DNA of 64,000 nt from Hydrogenophaga sp. IBVHS2. GTDB lineage: Bacteria > Pseudomonadota > Gammaproteobacteria > Burkholderiales > Burkholderiaceae_C. The stretch spans positions 1-64,000 of the forward strand of contig NZ_NFUT01000001.1 in NCBI RefSeq assembly GCF_002127215.1, written 5' to 3'. Position 1 is the stretch's first letter. Each line of letters opens with the position of its first letter. Of the stretch, positions 1-8,997 are shown one piece after another. The notes under the pieces are model-generated. The model did not search any database. It saw only the letters and a program-made list of their open reading frames with translations, and was not told the DNA's origin. The position numbers and the translations under genes are program-made.

Positions 1-106
1 GGAAACCTCCTCGCTGTCGCGTGCCCAGATCCTGCAGCAGGCCGGCACCGCCATGGTGGCCCAGGCCAACCAGGCCCCGCAGGGCGTGCTGTCCCTGCTG
101 CGCTGA
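1..106 (+). CDS. fliC: flagellin, C-terminal end (partial)
   Basis: The reading frame starting at base 2 encodes 34 residues ending in VLSLLR and a TGA. It contains the [10 protein letters not shown]-x-A-Q-A-N pattern typical of the flagellin D0 C-terminal helix, which packs in the filament core and carries part of the export information. The gene starts outside the window. It is followed by a strong terminator and then by fliS, the flagellin chaperone gene, which fits. Whether this is the only flagellin or the last of several copies cannot be seen. Confidence 0.9.
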   Translation, partial: ETSSLSRAQILQQAGTAMVAQANQAPQGVLSLLR

Positions 107-150
107 TCTCCTCGTGGCTCCATCCGGGTGCAGGGCGCGCCCGGATCATG

Positions 151-183
151 GCGGCAGTGTCTTCGGGCGCTGCCGCTTTTTTT
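151..183 (+). terminator. Rho-independent terminator after flagellin gene
   Basis: A 9-base-pair stem (GCGGCAGTG with CGCTGCCGC, one G-T pair) closes an 8-base loop and is followed directly by a run of seven T. It separates the abundant flagellin transcript from fliS. Confidence 0.9.
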
Positions 184-253
184 CGTCCGCAAGCCGCCTG
201 AACAGTGTTCGAAAAGGGGTGTGAAACCGGCTGTTTCCGGGGCGTAGCAGCCC

Positions 254-280
254 TACAGTCCGCGCGCCGATGGCCGATAC
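254..280 (+). promoter_or_regulatory. sigma-28 (FliA) promoter for fliS-fliT
   Basis: TACAGTCC at 254-261, an 11-base spacer, then GCCGATAC at 273-280. This matches the enterobacterial FliA consensus TAAAGTTT-N11-GCCGATAA at 7 of 8 positions in the -10 half, with exact spacing. A start near 287 gives a short leader to the fliS ATG at 311. It also argues against the in-frame upstream ATG at 281, which would abut the -10. Confidence 0.75.
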
Positions 281-310
281 ATGAAACATCAAGCACAAGG
301 AACCGACGCC

Positions 311-721
311 ATGTACACCCCCGTCAGCACCCGATCCGCCTCCGCCTACAAGCGCGTTGCCGTCGACACCGGCGTGCAGTCGGCCGACCCGCACCAGCTG
401 GTGGGCATGCTGTACGACGGCCTGCTGCAGAGCCTGCACCTGGCGCGCGGCGCCATGGCCCGCCAGGACGTGGCGGCCAAGGGTGCCGCACTGATCAAGG
501 CCATCCGCATCCTCGAAGAAGGCCTGAAGGCCGGCCTGAACCCGGCCGAGGGCGGCGAGCTGGCGCAGAACCTGCGCGCCCTCTACGACTACAGCGTCAA
601 GCGCCTGACCGAAGCCAATCTGCGCAACGACGACGCCGCCGTGGCCGAGATCGTGGCGCTGATCGAACCCCTGGCCCAGTCCTGGAAGGACATCCGCGCC
701 CAGGTGGTCAAGGGAGCCTGA
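311..721 (+). CDS. fliS: flagellar export chaperone FliS
   Basis: This 136-residue protein starts MYTPVSTRSASAYKRV, matching the FliS N-terminus with its conserved tyrosines. It also has the family block ADPHQLVGMLYDGLL and a helical body ending in a short charged tail. FliS is a cytosolic helical-bundle chaperone that binds the flagellin C-terminal D0 region, prevents premature polymerisation and delivers flagellin to the export gate. The start at 311 has AAGGAA about ten bases upstream; an ATG at 281 in the same frame is rejected because it touches the sigma-28 -10 element. fliT follows after two bases, so the two are co-transcribed. Confidence 0.93.
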   Translation: MYTPVSTRSASAYKRVAVDTGVQSADPHQLVGMLYDGLLQSLHLARGAMARQDVAAKGAALIKAIRILEEGLKAGLNPAEGGELAQNLRALYDYSVKRLTEANLRNDDAAVAEIVALIEPLAQSWKDIRAQVVKGA

Positions 722-723
722 GC

Positions 724-1026
724 ATGGAACACGGACTGCTGGACTACTACAAGGCCATCGAGCGCACCAGCCGCGAAATGCTGGAAGCGGCCCAACAGGA
801 AAACTGGGATCAGGTGGTGCGCCTGGAAGGCGCCTGTGCGGTGCTGATCGAGCAGCTGCGCTACCGCTCGCGCAGCCTGCAGCTGGCCCCCCAGGAGCGC
901 AAGGAAAAGGCGCTGATCATGCAGCGCATCCTGCGCACCGATGCCGAGATCCGGCACCTGGCCGAGCCCTGGCTGCAGGACCTGGCCCAGCTCTTCCACA
1001 AGAGCAGCCCGGCGCCGATGCACTGA
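724..1026 (+). CDS. fliT: FliT-like flagellar chaperone
   Basis: This 100-residue all-helical, charged protein begins two bases after fliS, the usual place of fliT. FliT proteins are small cytosolic chaperones for the filament cap FliD and, in enterics, also bind FlhDC. Sequence conservation in the family is low, so the call rests mainly on size, predicted helices (residues 5-35, 40-65, 70-95) and position. It runs convergently towards fliE, with 20 bases between the stop codons and no clear terminator. Confidence 0.7.
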   Translation: MEHGLLDYYKAIERTSREMLEAAQQENWDQVVRLEGACAVLIEQLRYRSRSLQLAPQERKEKALIMQRILRTDAEIRHLAEPWLQDLAQLFHKSSPAPMH

Positions 1027-1046
1027 GGCACCAGCGCATGGCCTGC

Positions 1047-1376
1047 TCAGACGCTCATGTTCATGATGTCGGTGTAGGCCTGCACCATGCGGTTGCGCAC
1101 ATGCAGCGTGGCCTGGAAACCGATCTGGGCCTTCTGCATGGCCAGCATGGTCTCTTCCAGGCTGACCTTGGGGTCGCCCATCTGGACCCGGGTCTGCAGG
1201 CTCGATGCCTCGTTCTGGGCCTTGCTGACTTCGCGCAGCGCGCTCTTGAAGCTCTCGGCCACACCGCCGCCGGCGCCGGTGGCACCCAGACTTCCGGCAC
1301 CGGCTGACTTGCCGGCGGAAAGCGGTTTCAGACCGCCGAGGGTCTGGCTGGAGAGGGGAGAGAGTCGGACGTCCAT
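1047..1376 (-). CDS. fliE: flagellar hook-basal body protein FliE
   Basis: This 109-residue protein has the diagnostic FliE C-terminal half: SFKSALREVSKAQNEA, then GDPKVSLEETMLAMQKAQIGF, and an ending in YTDIMNMSV. FliE joins the MS ring to the proximal rod and is one of the first exported substrates. The ATG at 1376 is preferred over an upstream in-frame start because GGAAGGAAC lies just upstream and the N-terminus MDVRLSPLS is of family type. It is divergent from fliF, with a 172-base intergenic region in between where no convincing sigma-28 or sigma-54 promoter was found. Confidence 0.95.
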   Translation of the reverse strand: MDVRLSPLSSQTLGGLKPLSAGKSAGAGSLGATGAGGGVAESFKSALREVSKAQNEASSLQTRVQMGDPKVSLEETMLAMQKAQIGFQATLHVRNRMVQAYTDIMNMSV

Positions 1377-1548
1377 GGCATGTTCCTTCCGCAAAAGGGA
1401 ATGCACCGACTCTAGGGAAACGGCCTGCGGCGCGTGGCCGGAATAAGGGGCCAAAGCCGGGGCTTTTCGCCGCTATGGCGCAGGGGGTGGAACTCCATAC
1501 TCGGTCGCAACGGGGAATGTCTCCCCGATCGATTGCACCCACCCTGCC

Positions 1549-3240
1549 ATGAGCACCACCGTTGCCGAATTGGACATCCAGCCCGCACGCCGCAGCGCGT
1601 TCGGCGAGGGGCTGTCCCGCATGGACAACAACCAGAAGATCAAGCTCGGCCTGGGCGCCGTGGCCCTGCTGGCCCTGGCCCTGGCCGCCTTCTTCATGGG
1701 CCGCCAGCCGGACTGGAAGGTCCTCTACAGCAACCTGGGCGACAAGGACGGCGGCGCCATCGTGGCGCAGCTCTCGCAGATGAACGTGCCCTACCGCCAC
1801 GCCGAGGGCGGCGGCGCCATCATGGTGCCGGCCGACAAGGTGCACGACACCCGGCTGCGCCTGGCCTCGCAGGGCCTGCCCAAGGGTTCGGTCAACGGCT
1901 TCGAGCTGATGGAGAGCAACCGCTTCGGCATGACCCAGTTCCAGGAGCGCCTGACCTTCCAGCGCGGCCTGGAGGGCGAACTGACCCGCTCCATCCAGTC
2001 GCTGTCCTCGGTGCAGAACGCCCGGGTGCACCTGGCCCTGCCGAACCAGAACGGCTTCTTCCGCGAGCAGCAGAAGGCCAGCGCCTCGGTGCTGCTGACC
2101 CTGCACCCCGGCCGCACGCTCGACCGCGCCCAGGTGGCCGGCATCGTGCACCTGGTGGCCAGCAGCGTGCCGGAGATGAATCCCAAGGCCGTGAGCATCG
2201 TGGACGACGCCGGCAACCTGCTGTCGGCCCCGCCGGATGCCGCCGGCCAGGCCCAGGGTGCCGACGTGCAGAAGCTGCAGTACGTGACCCAGATCGAACA
2301 GCTGCACACCCGCCGCATCCTGGACATGCTCGAACCCCTGGTGGGCGCCGGCAACGTCAAGGCGCAGGTGACAGCGGACGTGGACTTCTCGCTGGTGGAG
2401 TCCACCTCCGAGCAGCATGCCCCCAACCAGGGTGGCGCCCCCAGCGCCGTGCGCAGCCAGCAGCTGGTGGAGGACGGCACCGGCGCCTCCAGCCAGCCCT
2501 CCGGCGTGCCCGGCGCCGTGAGCAACCAGCCGCCAGCCCCCAGCGCCGCGCCCATCAACGGCGCAGCCGCTCCGGTGGGCGTGAACCCGCAGGGCGCCGC
2601 CAGCACCGACAAGGGCTCGATGCGCCGCGAGTCCACCGTGAACTACGAGGTGGACAAGACGGTGAAGGTGGTGCGCGAGGCCACCGGCACGGTGCGCCGC
2701 CTGAGCGCCGCCGTGGTGGTGAACCACCGCACCTCGGTCAACCCGCAGGGCAAGGCCGTGACCCAGCCCATCCCGCCCGAGCAGCTCGAGCAGATGACCG
2801 CCCTGGTGCGCGAGACCATCGGCTTCAACAAGGAGCGCGGCGACTCGGTCAACCTGGTGAACGCCGCCTTCAACGCCGTCAAGCCACCGGAAGCCGAGGA
2901 CCTGCCGCTGTGGAAGCAGCCCGAGATGATCGACCTGGCCCGCAGCCTGGCCTGGCCGGCCGGCATGGTGGCCGTGGCCCTGCTGGTGCTGCTGGGTCTG
3001 GTGCGCCCGGTGCTCAAGCAGATGAAGAACCCCGCGCCGCGCCTGACGCCGCTGGAAGCCCAGCCGCTCAACGCCGTGCTCAATGACACACCGGAGCGCC
3101 CGGGCCTGCCGATGCCGGCGACCGAGGAAATCACGGCCGAACAGCAGCGCCTGGCCGATGCCAAGCGGCTGGCGCTGGAGAACCCGGCGGCGGTGGCCAA
3201 CATCGTCAAGGGTTGGGTCAACGGCGAATCGCCGGCCTGA
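1549..3240 (+). CDS. fliF: flagellar MS-ring protein FliF
   Basis: FliF, 563 residues, forms the inner-membrane MS ring that houses the export gate and carries the FliG switch ring. Visible: a first membrane helix at about 31-49 and the YscJ/FliF ring-building domain with WKVLYSNLGDKDGGAI and GLPKGSVNGFE. A second domain contains QNARVHLALPNQ, then comes a long Pro/Ala/Gly-rich periplasmic loop (about 285-350), a second membrane helix near 465-485 and a cytosolic FliG-binding tail. The start at 1549 has no strong ribosome site; an internal ATG at 1621 would still leave the first membrane helix, so the exact N-terminus is uncertain. It is the first gene of fliFGHIJK. Confidence 0.95.
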   Translation: MSTTVAELDIQPARRSAFGEGLSRMDNNQKIKLGLGAVALLALALAAFFMGRQPDWKVLYSNLGDKDGGAIVAQLSQMNVPYRHAEGGGAIMVPADKVHDTRLRLASQGLPKGSVNGFELMESNRFGMTQFQERLTFQRGLEGELTRSIQSLSSVQNARVHLALPNQNGFFREQQKASASVLLTLHPGRTLDRAQVAGIVHLVASSVPEMNPKAVSIVDDAGNLLSAPPDAAGQAQGADVQKLQYVTQIEQLHTRRILDMLEPLVGAGNVKAQVTADVDFSLVESTSEQHAPNQGGAPSAVRSQQLVEDGTGASSQPSGVPGAVSNQPPAPSAAPINGAAAPVGVNPQGAASTDKGSMRRESTVNYEVDKTVKVVREATGTVRRLSAAVVVNHRTSVNPQGKAVTQPIPPEQLEQMTALVRETIGFNKERGDSVNLVNAAFNAVKPPEAEDLPLWKQPEMIDLARSLAWPAGMVAVALLVLLGLVRPVLKQMKNPAPRLTPLEAQPLNAVLNDTPERPGLPMPATEEITAEQQRLADAKRLALENPAAVANIVKGWVNGESPA

Positions 3241-3258
3241 CGCGCAGAGGAACCACAC

Positions 3259-4254
3259 ATGGAAGACCAGGGAATCCAGGACGCAGCCATCTTCCTCATG
3301 TCGCTGGGCGAAGAGGAAGCGGCCGAGGTGTTCAAGCACCTCAGCCCGAAGGAAGTGCAGAAGCTGGGCGAGACCATCGCCAAGACCCGCGCGGTGTCGC
3401 ACGACCGGGTCGATCAGGTGATGCAGCGGTTTGCCACCGAAGCCTCGTCGCAGAGCCTGCTGGTGAGCGACACCGACAACTACGTGCGCTCGGTGCTCAA
3501 GCGGGCCCTGGGGGACGACAAGGCCTCGCTGCTGATCGACCGCATCCTGCAGGGCGGGGATGTCTCGGGCATCGAGAGCCTGAAGTGGATGGACCCGCTG
3601 TCGATTGCCGAACTGCTGCGCAACGAGCATCCGCAGATCGTGGCCGCCATCCTGGTGCACCTGGAGGCCGACCAGACGGCGGGCGTGCTCAAGAACTTCA
3701 GCGAACGCACCCGCAACGAGGTGATGCTGCGCATCGCCACGCTGGAGGGCATCCAGCCCACCGCGCTCAAAGACCTCAACGAGGTGCTCTACAAGGTGCT
3801 GGCCGGCGGCGACAAGATCCGCAAGACCAGCATGGGCGGCGTGAAGACCGCGGCCGAGATCATCAACATGATGGGCACCCAGATCGAGGGCTCGGTGATC
3901 GAGTCGATCCGGGGCTTCGACCCGGACCTGGCCCAGAAGATCATGGACAAGATGTTCACCTTCGAGGACCTGCTCAAGCTCGACGGCAAGTCGATCCAGC
4001 TGGTGCTCAAGGAAGTGGCCACCGACCAACTGGTGGTGGCGCTCAAGGGTGCCAGCACCGAGCTGCGCGAACTGGTGCTGGGCAACATGTCCAGCCGGGC
4101 CGCCGAGGCGCTGCGCGAGGACCTGGAGTCGCGCGGCCCGGTGCGCCTGTCGGAGGTGGAGACGCAGCAGAAGGACATCCTCAAGGTGGTGCGTCGCCTG
4201 TCCGACGAAGGCCAGATCATGATCGGCGGAGGCGAAGATGAAGCCTTTGTCTGA
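3259..4254 (+). CDS. fliG: flagellar motor switch protein FliG
   Basis: FliG, 331 residues, is the rotor protein that couples stator ion flow to rotation. The FliF-binding N-domain (SLGEEEAAEVFKHL), the middle domain with the FliM-contacting EHPQ motif (NEHPQIVAAILVHLE) and the charged torque helix in the C-domain (residues about 270-310) are all recognisable. Length is normal for the family. It lies 18 bases after fliF with GAGGAA upstream of the ATG, and its end overlaps fliH by 17 bases. Confidence 0.97.
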   Translation: MEDQGIQDAAIFLMSLGEEEAAEVFKHLSPKEVQKLGETIAKTRAVSHDRVDQVMQRFATEASSQSLLVSDTDNYVRSVLKRALGDDKASLLIDRILQGGDVSGIESLKWMDPLSIAELLRNEHPQIVAAILVHLEADQTAGVLKNFSERTRNEVMLRIATLEGIQPTALKDLNEVLYKVLAGGDKIRKTSMGGVKTAAEIINMMGTQIEGSVIESIRGFDPDLAQKIMDKMFTFEDLLKLDGKSIQLVLKEVATDQLVVALKGASTELRELVLGNMSSRAAEALREDLESRGPVRLSEVETQQKDILKVVRRLSDEGQIMIGGGEDEAFV

Positions 4255-4969
4255 ACGCATCGCCGCCATGGAGGCGCAGGCCGCCAAGCCGGCCGGCAGC
4301 GTGCACTCGCGCTTCATCCCGCGCGAGGAGATCGACGGCGTGGCCGCCTGGCAGTTCGACGCGGTGGACGGCAGCCAGCCCGCCGCGAGCACCGACAACG
4401 GTCCGGGCATCAGCGAGGACGCGCTGCACGAGCTCCGCCAGCAGGCCTATGCCGAGGGCTTTGCCCACGGCCATGACGCCGGCAGCCAGGAGGTGCGCGA
4501 TGCGCTGGAGGCACCGCTGCGCCACCAGGCCGAAGAAGCCGGCGTGCGCCTGGCCCAGATGCTGCAGAGCACCCGCAACAGCCTGATCCGCAGCGAGCAG
4601 CAGATCTCGCAGCACATCCTGGAGCTGGCCTGCGACCTGGCGCGCCAGGTGGTGCGCCGCGAACTGCAGGCCGATCACGCGGCCCTCAAGCCGGTGATCG
4701 ACGAGGCCCTGCGCGAACTCATCATCGACGGCCTGCCCGCCACCGTGCGCCTGAACCCGGCCGACCTGCAGGCCATGGGCGGCGCCCTGCGCGAGACCCT
4801 GGCCAGCCCGGTGCCCGAGCTGGTGGCCGACCCCTCCATCAGCCCCGGCGGCTGCGTGGTCGAGACCGCGGCCACCTCGGTGGACGCCACGGTGGAGAAA
4901 CGCTGGGCCCGCGCCGTGGGCAACCTCGGCATGAACGTGCCCTGGGACCCGGAGAACGCCGATGTCTGA
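4238..4969 (+). CDS. fliH: flagellar assembly protein FliH
   Basis: This 243-residue protein lies between fliG and fliI. FliH is the peripheral stalk-like regulator that forms a dimer on the export ATPase FliI and links it to FliN at the C-ring. Features: a variable N-terminus, a helical segment with small-residue spacing ([17 protein letters not shown], about 68-84) and the conserved C-terminal FliI-binding/V-ATPase E-like domain ([15 protein letters not shown] onward). The start overlaps fliG, and the end overlaps fliI by eight bases, suggesting translational coupling. Confidence 0.92.
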   Translation: MKPLSERIAAMEAQAAKPAGSVHSRFIPREEIDGVAAWQFDAVDGSQPAASTDNGPGISEDALHELRQQAYAEGFAHGHDAGSQEVRDALEAPLRHQAEEAGVRLAQMLQSTRNSLIRSEQQISQHILELACDLARQVVRRELQADHAALKPVIDEALRELIIDGLPATVRLNPADLQAMGGALRETLASPVPELVADPSISPGGCVVETAATSVDATVEKRWARAVGNLGMNVPWDPENADV

Positions 4970-6425
4970 TTCCATCCTGCCCGACCTGGACGGCCCCAAC
5001 CACTGGGACCGCTACATGGAAGACCTGCGGGCCCATGCCTCGGTGCCGACGTCGCTGGAGGTCAGCGGTACCCTCACCCGCCTGGCCGGGCTGGTGCTCG
5101 AGGCGGTGGGCCTGAAGGTGCCGGTGGGTTCGCAGTGCCTGATCGGCAACGGCCAGAAGACGCCGGTGCTGGCCGAGGTGGTGGGCTTCTCCAACGACCG
5201 CGCTTACCTCATGCCGGCCGGCGATGTGCACGGCCTCTCGAGCGGGGCCAGCGTGACCCCGCTGCCGCCCTACCGTGCCGTGCCCCGGCTGGGTCAGGAG
5301 AACCGTCCGCCGTCGGCCGACGACCGCGGCACCCTGCAGCTGCCCATGGGCCGTGGCCTGCTGGGCCGGGTGGTGGATGCGCACGGCCACCCGCTCGACC
5401 ACATGGGTCCCATCGTCGATGTGGACATCGCCCCCATGGACCGGGCGCCGCTGAACGCCATGGACCGTGACCCGGTGCGCGAACCGCTGGACACCGGCGT
5501 GCGCGCCATCAATGCCCTGCTCACCGTGGGGCGCGGCCAGCGCATCGGCCTCTTCGCCGGCTCGGGCGTGGGCAAGTCGGTGCTGCTGGGCATGATGGCC
5601 CGTTACACCAAGGCCGACGTGATCGTGGTGGGCCTCATCGGCGAACGTGGCCGCGAGGTCAAGGAATTCATCGAGGACATCCTGGGCGACGACGGCCGGG
5701 CCCGCTCGGTGGTGGTCGCGGCGCCGGCCGACGCCCCCCCGCTGGTGCGCATGCAGGGCGCGGCCTACGCCACCGCCATTGCCGAACGCTTCCGCGACGA
5801 CGGCCTGCACGTGCTGCTGCTGATGGATTCGCTCACCCGCTATGCCATGGCCCAGCGCGAGATCGCCCTGGCCATCGGCGAGCCGCCGGCCACCAAGGGT
5901 TATCCGCCCAGCTGCTTTGCCCGCCTGCCCCAGCTGGTGGAGCGCAGCGGCAACGGCCTCAACGGCGTGGGCTCCATCACCGCGTTCTACACCGTGCTGT
6001 CCGAGGGCGACGACCAGCAGGACCCGATCGCCGATGCGGCACGCGCCATCCTGGACGGTCACATCGTGCTCTCGCGGACCCTGGCCGAATCGGGCCACTA
6101 CCCCGCCATCGACGTGGAGGCCTCGGCCTCCCGGGTGATGCACAACGTGGCCAGCCGAACCCACCTGGAGGCCGCACGCCGCTTCCGCAGCGCGTACTCG
6201 CGCTACCAGAAGACCCGCGACCTGATCCAGCTCGGTGCCTATGTGCCGGGCTCCGACCCCGAGACCGACCAGGCCATCGCCCTGTACCCCGCCCTGCAGC
6301 GTTTCCTGCAGCAGGGCATGCACGAAGCGGCCACCCTGGGCGACAGCCTGCAGGGCCTGCAGCACGCCCTGACACCCCCGGCCCGGACCCAGCAACGCCC
6401 CAACCCTGAAGGCAGGACCTCATGA
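4962..6425 (+). CDS. fliI: flagellum-specific ATP synthase FliI
   Basis: FliI, 487 residues, is the hexameric ATPase of the flagellar type III export apparatus, related to F1-beta. Visible are the Walker A loop [17 protein letters not shown], the catalytic-loop region [15 protein letters not shown], Walker B in [19 protein letters not shown] and the family motif [16 protein letters not shown]. It works with FliH and FliJ, encoded on either side. The N-terminal beta-barrel domain is somewhat extended (about 30 residues). It overlaps fliJ by four bases (ATGA). Confidence 0.97.
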   Translation: MSDSILPDLDGPNHWDRYMEDLRAHASVPTSLEVSGTLTRLAGLVLEAVGLKVPVGSQCLIGNGQKTPVLAEVVGFSNDRAYLMPAGDVHGLSSGASVTPLPPYRAVPRLGQENRPPSADDRGTLQLPMGRGLLGRVVDAHGHPLDHMGPIVDVDIAPMDRAPLNAMDRDPVREPLDTGVRAINALLTVGRGQRIGLFAGSGVGKSVLLGMMARYTKADVIVVGLIGERGREVKEFIEDILGDDGRARSVVVAAPADAPPLVRMQGAAYATAIAERFRDDGLHVLLLMDSLTRYAMAQREIALAIGEPPATKGYPPSCFARLPQLVERSGNGLNGVGSITAFYTVLSEGDDQQDPIADAARAILDGHIVLSRTLAESGHYPAIDVEASASRVMHNVASRTHLEAARRFRSAYSRYQKTRDLIQLGAYVPGSDPETDQAIALYPALQRFLQQGMHEAATLGDSLQGLQHALTPPARTQQRPNPEGRTS

Positions 6426-6895
6426 GCCGCATACAGACACTGACCAAAGTGGTGGAACTGGCCGAACAGCGCCGCGACGAGGCGCTGTCCGAACATGCCC
6501 GCCGCGTGCGTGACCTGCAGATGGCCCAGGAGCAGATGGACCAGCTGCAGGGTTACGTGCTGGAAGCGCAGGCCCGCTGGGCCCAGCGCGGCAGCCAGGG
6601 CGTGGACGTGACCCTGCTGCTGCACCACCGCCAGTTCATGCAGAAGATCCACCACGCCATCGAATTCCAGACCGGCGTGATCGCCGACAAGCAGGCCCGC
6701 ATCGACCAGGCCCTGGCCGATCTGCAGACCGCCGAGCGCGAGCTCGCCGGCCTGCGCCGCTTCACCGAGAAGCAGATCGAGGTGCTGCAGAAGCAGGTCC
6801 AGCGCCAGGAACAGAAAGCCAGCGACGAAATGGCCCTCAACGTGTACCTGCGTCAGCAGGTGGCACTCGCCCAGGCCGCAGGAGCACGCCCATGA
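6422..6895 (+). CDS. fliJ: flagellar export protein FliJ
   Basis: FliJ, 157 residues, is an almost entirely coiled-coil protein, like the F1 gamma subunit. It plugs the FliI hexamer and activates the FlhA export gate. The sequence opens with [17 protein letters not shown], as FliJ proteins do, and alternates charged and hydrophobic residues throughout. It is coupled by 4-base overlaps to fliI and fliK. Confidence 0.92.
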   Translation: MSRIQTLTKVVELAEQRRDEALSEHARRVRDLQMAQEQMDQLQGYVLEAQARWAQRGSQGVDVTLLLHHRQFMQKIHHAIEFQTGVIADKQARIDQALADLQTAERELAGLRRFTEKQIEVLQKQVQRQEQKASDEMALNVYLRQQVALAQAAGARP

Positions 6896-8232
6896 GCCAC
6901 ACCTCAGCCACCGGCGGCAGCCCGTCCACCGCAGCGGTGCAGAACACCCAGAACACGCAGAACGCCCACCACCCGAACAAGCCGCGCCAGGGTGGCGAAG
7001 CGGGAGCCGACCTCTTCTCCAGCCTGCTCTCGCTGCTGGCCAGCACCACGCAGCCCGAGGCCGATGTCCGTGCCGACACCCCCCTGGCCGACGGCAACGC
7101 GCCGACGGCGTCCGACGCCCCGCAGGACAACCCGCTGGCCGGACTGCTGGCCAACCTGCCCGGCTGGATGCCACCCAACCTGAAGGGCGCCGCCACGAAC
7201 GCCGGAGCCGAGCCGGTCGACCGCGCAGGCGCCGGCCCGACCCTGACCCCGCCCGGCAAGACCGATGGCGCCACCCCCCTCACGGCCGAGGCCCGCGCCC
7301 TGCTGCAGCCGCTGGAGCCCGGTGCCGCCCGCGAGCGCGGCCTGGAAGCCCGGGTGGAACGCAGCCTGACCAGCGACAAGGCCCGTGCGTCGATGGCCAC
7401 GGCCGGCCTCTCCGCCCAAGGGGTGCACGCCGGCAGCACCGGCCGGGGCAACGAACAGGCGCCCGGCCTGACCTGGGTGCGCGCCGGTGGCGCCGGCGAG
7501 ACCGCCGCCCAGGCCCTGGCCAGCTCGCGCCCCACCGTGGCCCTGGACGAACGCTTTGCCGGCGCAGCGGCGCCGACCTGGAGTGCGGTGGCGCGGCGGG
7601 AAGCCACGGCGGGCAGCGATGAACTCCGCCCGGGCGAGGCCCTGGGTCTGCGCAGCGCCAGCGGCACCGCCTCGACCGACGCCGGCCCCGGCATCGGAGC
7701 GGCCGGCGCGGGCAGCGCCACCAGCGGCGACGGCAGCCTGGGAAGCGACGCCGGCCAGGGCGGCAGCAGCGCCAGCGGCAGCGACACCCCGCGCGAGGAC
7801 AGCGCCCAGCCCTGGGCCGCTGCCACCGAAGAGACCGAAGTCACCCACTGGGGTGCCGGCCATGTGCGCCACGCCAGCCTGCGCGTGGGCGGCGAAGGCG
7901 ACGACGCCATCGACATCCGGCTGCAGATGCAGGGCCAGGAGGTGCAGGTGGGTTTTGCCACCGACGATGCCCAGACCCGCGAACTGCTGCGCGAGCAGGC
8001 CCCCCAGGTGCTGGGCGAGCTGCTGGGGCGCAGCGGGGTGGAGCTGGGCAGCGTGTCGGTGGGTGCGCAGGGTCAGCCCGGCCAGAACGCCGGTTCGGGG
8101 GCATCGGCCGAGCGCTCCGGCGCCACCGAGCGGGCCAGCCGTGCGGGCCGCACCGAGGCCGCTGCGGCCCCGGCCCTGGCGCCTCTGCAGCCCCGCACCG
8201 ACGGCAACCGCCCGCTGGACGTGTTCGCCTGA
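6892..8232 (+). CDS. fliK: flagellar hook-length control protein FliK
   Basis: FliK, 446 residues, acts as a secreted molecular ruler and switches FlhB from hook to filament substrates. The N-terminal two thirds is Ala/Gly/Ser/Thr-rich low-complexity sequence, as is usual. The globular FliK C-terminal domain is at about 315-390 (RHASLRVGGEGDDAIDIRLQ and a LL..QAPQVLGELLGRSGVEL block). The C-terminus is unstructured. It closes the fliF-K group; a 153-base gap follows before fliL, in which I see no clear terminator or promoter. Confidence 0.88.
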   Translation: MSHTSATGGSPSTAAVQNTQNTQNAHHPNKPRQGGEAGADLFSSLLSLLASTTQPEADVRADTPLADGNAPTASDAPQDNPLAGLLANLPGWMPPNLKGAATNAGAEPVDRAGAGPTLTPPGKTDGATPLTAEARALLQPLEPGAARERGLEARVERSLTSDKARASMATAGLSAQGVHAGSTGRGNEQAPGLTWVRAGGAGETAAQALASSRPTVALDERFAGAAAPTWSAVARREATAGSDELRPGEALGLRSASGTASTDAGPGIGAAGAGSATSGDGSLGSDAGQGGSSASGSDTPREDSAQPWAAATEETEVTHWGAGHVRHASLRVGGEGDDAIDIRLQMQGQEVQVGFATDDAQTRELLREQAPQVLGELLGRSGVELGSVSVGAQGQPGQNAGSGASAERSGATERASRAGRTEAAAAPALAPLQPRTDGNRPLDVFA

Positions 8233-8385
8233 GCGCCCGGGCAGGTGCCGGACGCACCGCCGGCATGGCAGCGGATTGAGGCGTTTTTCCCCGGTTTATC
8301 CGGCGACCGGTCGATGGGGGGGGCACCCACAATGCCTTTCATGCCCCACCCCCTGAGGGCCCCACCGACCTGAGCGAGAAACACC

Positions 8386-8970
8386 ATGTCTGCCGCTGCC
8401 GCCTCCGCCTCCGACGCTCCCGAAGCGCCCAAGAAAAAGAGCAAGAAGCTGCTGTTCATCATCATCGGCGTGCTCGTCCTGGGCCTGGCCGGTGCGGGCG
8501 GTGCCTTCTACATCATGAAGAAGAACGCCGCCGCGGCCGAAGGTGCGGACGAGGAAGAGGATGCACCGGCCAAGGTGCACAAGGTCGACCCCAAGCACGC
8601 ACCCACCTTCCTGCCGCTGGACAACATGGTGGTCAACCTGGCCGACCCCGGGGGCAACCGCTTCATCCAGGTGGGTCTGACGCTGCAGCTGCAGGACGCC
8701 GCCACCGGCGAGGCGGTCAAGGCCTTCATGCCCAGCATCCGCAGCCAGATCCTGCTGCTGCTCTCGCAGCGCACCGCCGACGAGGTGCTGCAGGTGCAGG
8801 GCAAGGAAAAGCTGTCGGCCGACATCATTGCGGCCGTCTCGGAAACCATGGGCTATCCGGTGCCGGAGGCCGAAGACCACGCGGCCGACGGCAAGCCGAA
8901 GAAGAAGCGCAAGAAGGCCGAGCCCAGCCCGCTGCAGGGCGTGCTGTTCTCCAGCTTCATCGTCCAGTAA
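8386..8970 (+). CDS. fliL: flagellar basal body-associated protein FliL
   Basis: FliL, 194 residues, is an inner-membrane protein that associates with the MotAB stator. It has a Lys-rich cytosolic start, one membrane helix (about residues 22-44, KLLFIIIGVLVLGLAG) and a periplasmic stomatin-like domain containing FLPLDNMVVNLAD, a family signature. An acidic linker (about 50-60) and a Lys-rich insert KPKKKRKK near residue 170 are lineage details. It starts the fliL-M-N-O-P-Q-R group. Confidence 0.93.
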   Translation: MSAAAASASDAPEAPKKKSKKLLFIIIGVLVLGLAGAGGAFYIMKKNAAAAEGADEEEDAPAKVHKVDPKHAPTFLPLDNMVVNLADPGGNRFIQVGLTLQLQDAATGEAVKAFMPSIRSQILLLLSQRTADEVLQVQGKEKLSADIIAAVSETMGYPVPEAEDHAADGKPKKKRKKAEPSPLQGVLFSSFIVQ

Positions 8971-8997
8971 ACCGCACCAGAAACACCGGGGACCCCC

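Noticed and set aside
1377-1548. A fliF promoter of sigma-28 type (CAAA...GCCGCTAT) in the fliE-fliF gap
   Set aside because: The spacing is 13 instead of 15 bases and the -10 has mismatches. No sigma-54 GG-N10-GC pair was found either, so no promoter is called.
589-4410. A 1273-codon open frame on the minus strand
   Set aside because: It lies opposite fliT, fliF and fliG, includes fliE only out of frame, and its His/Gly/Leu/Arg-rich translation is the mirror of GC-rich codons on the other strand.
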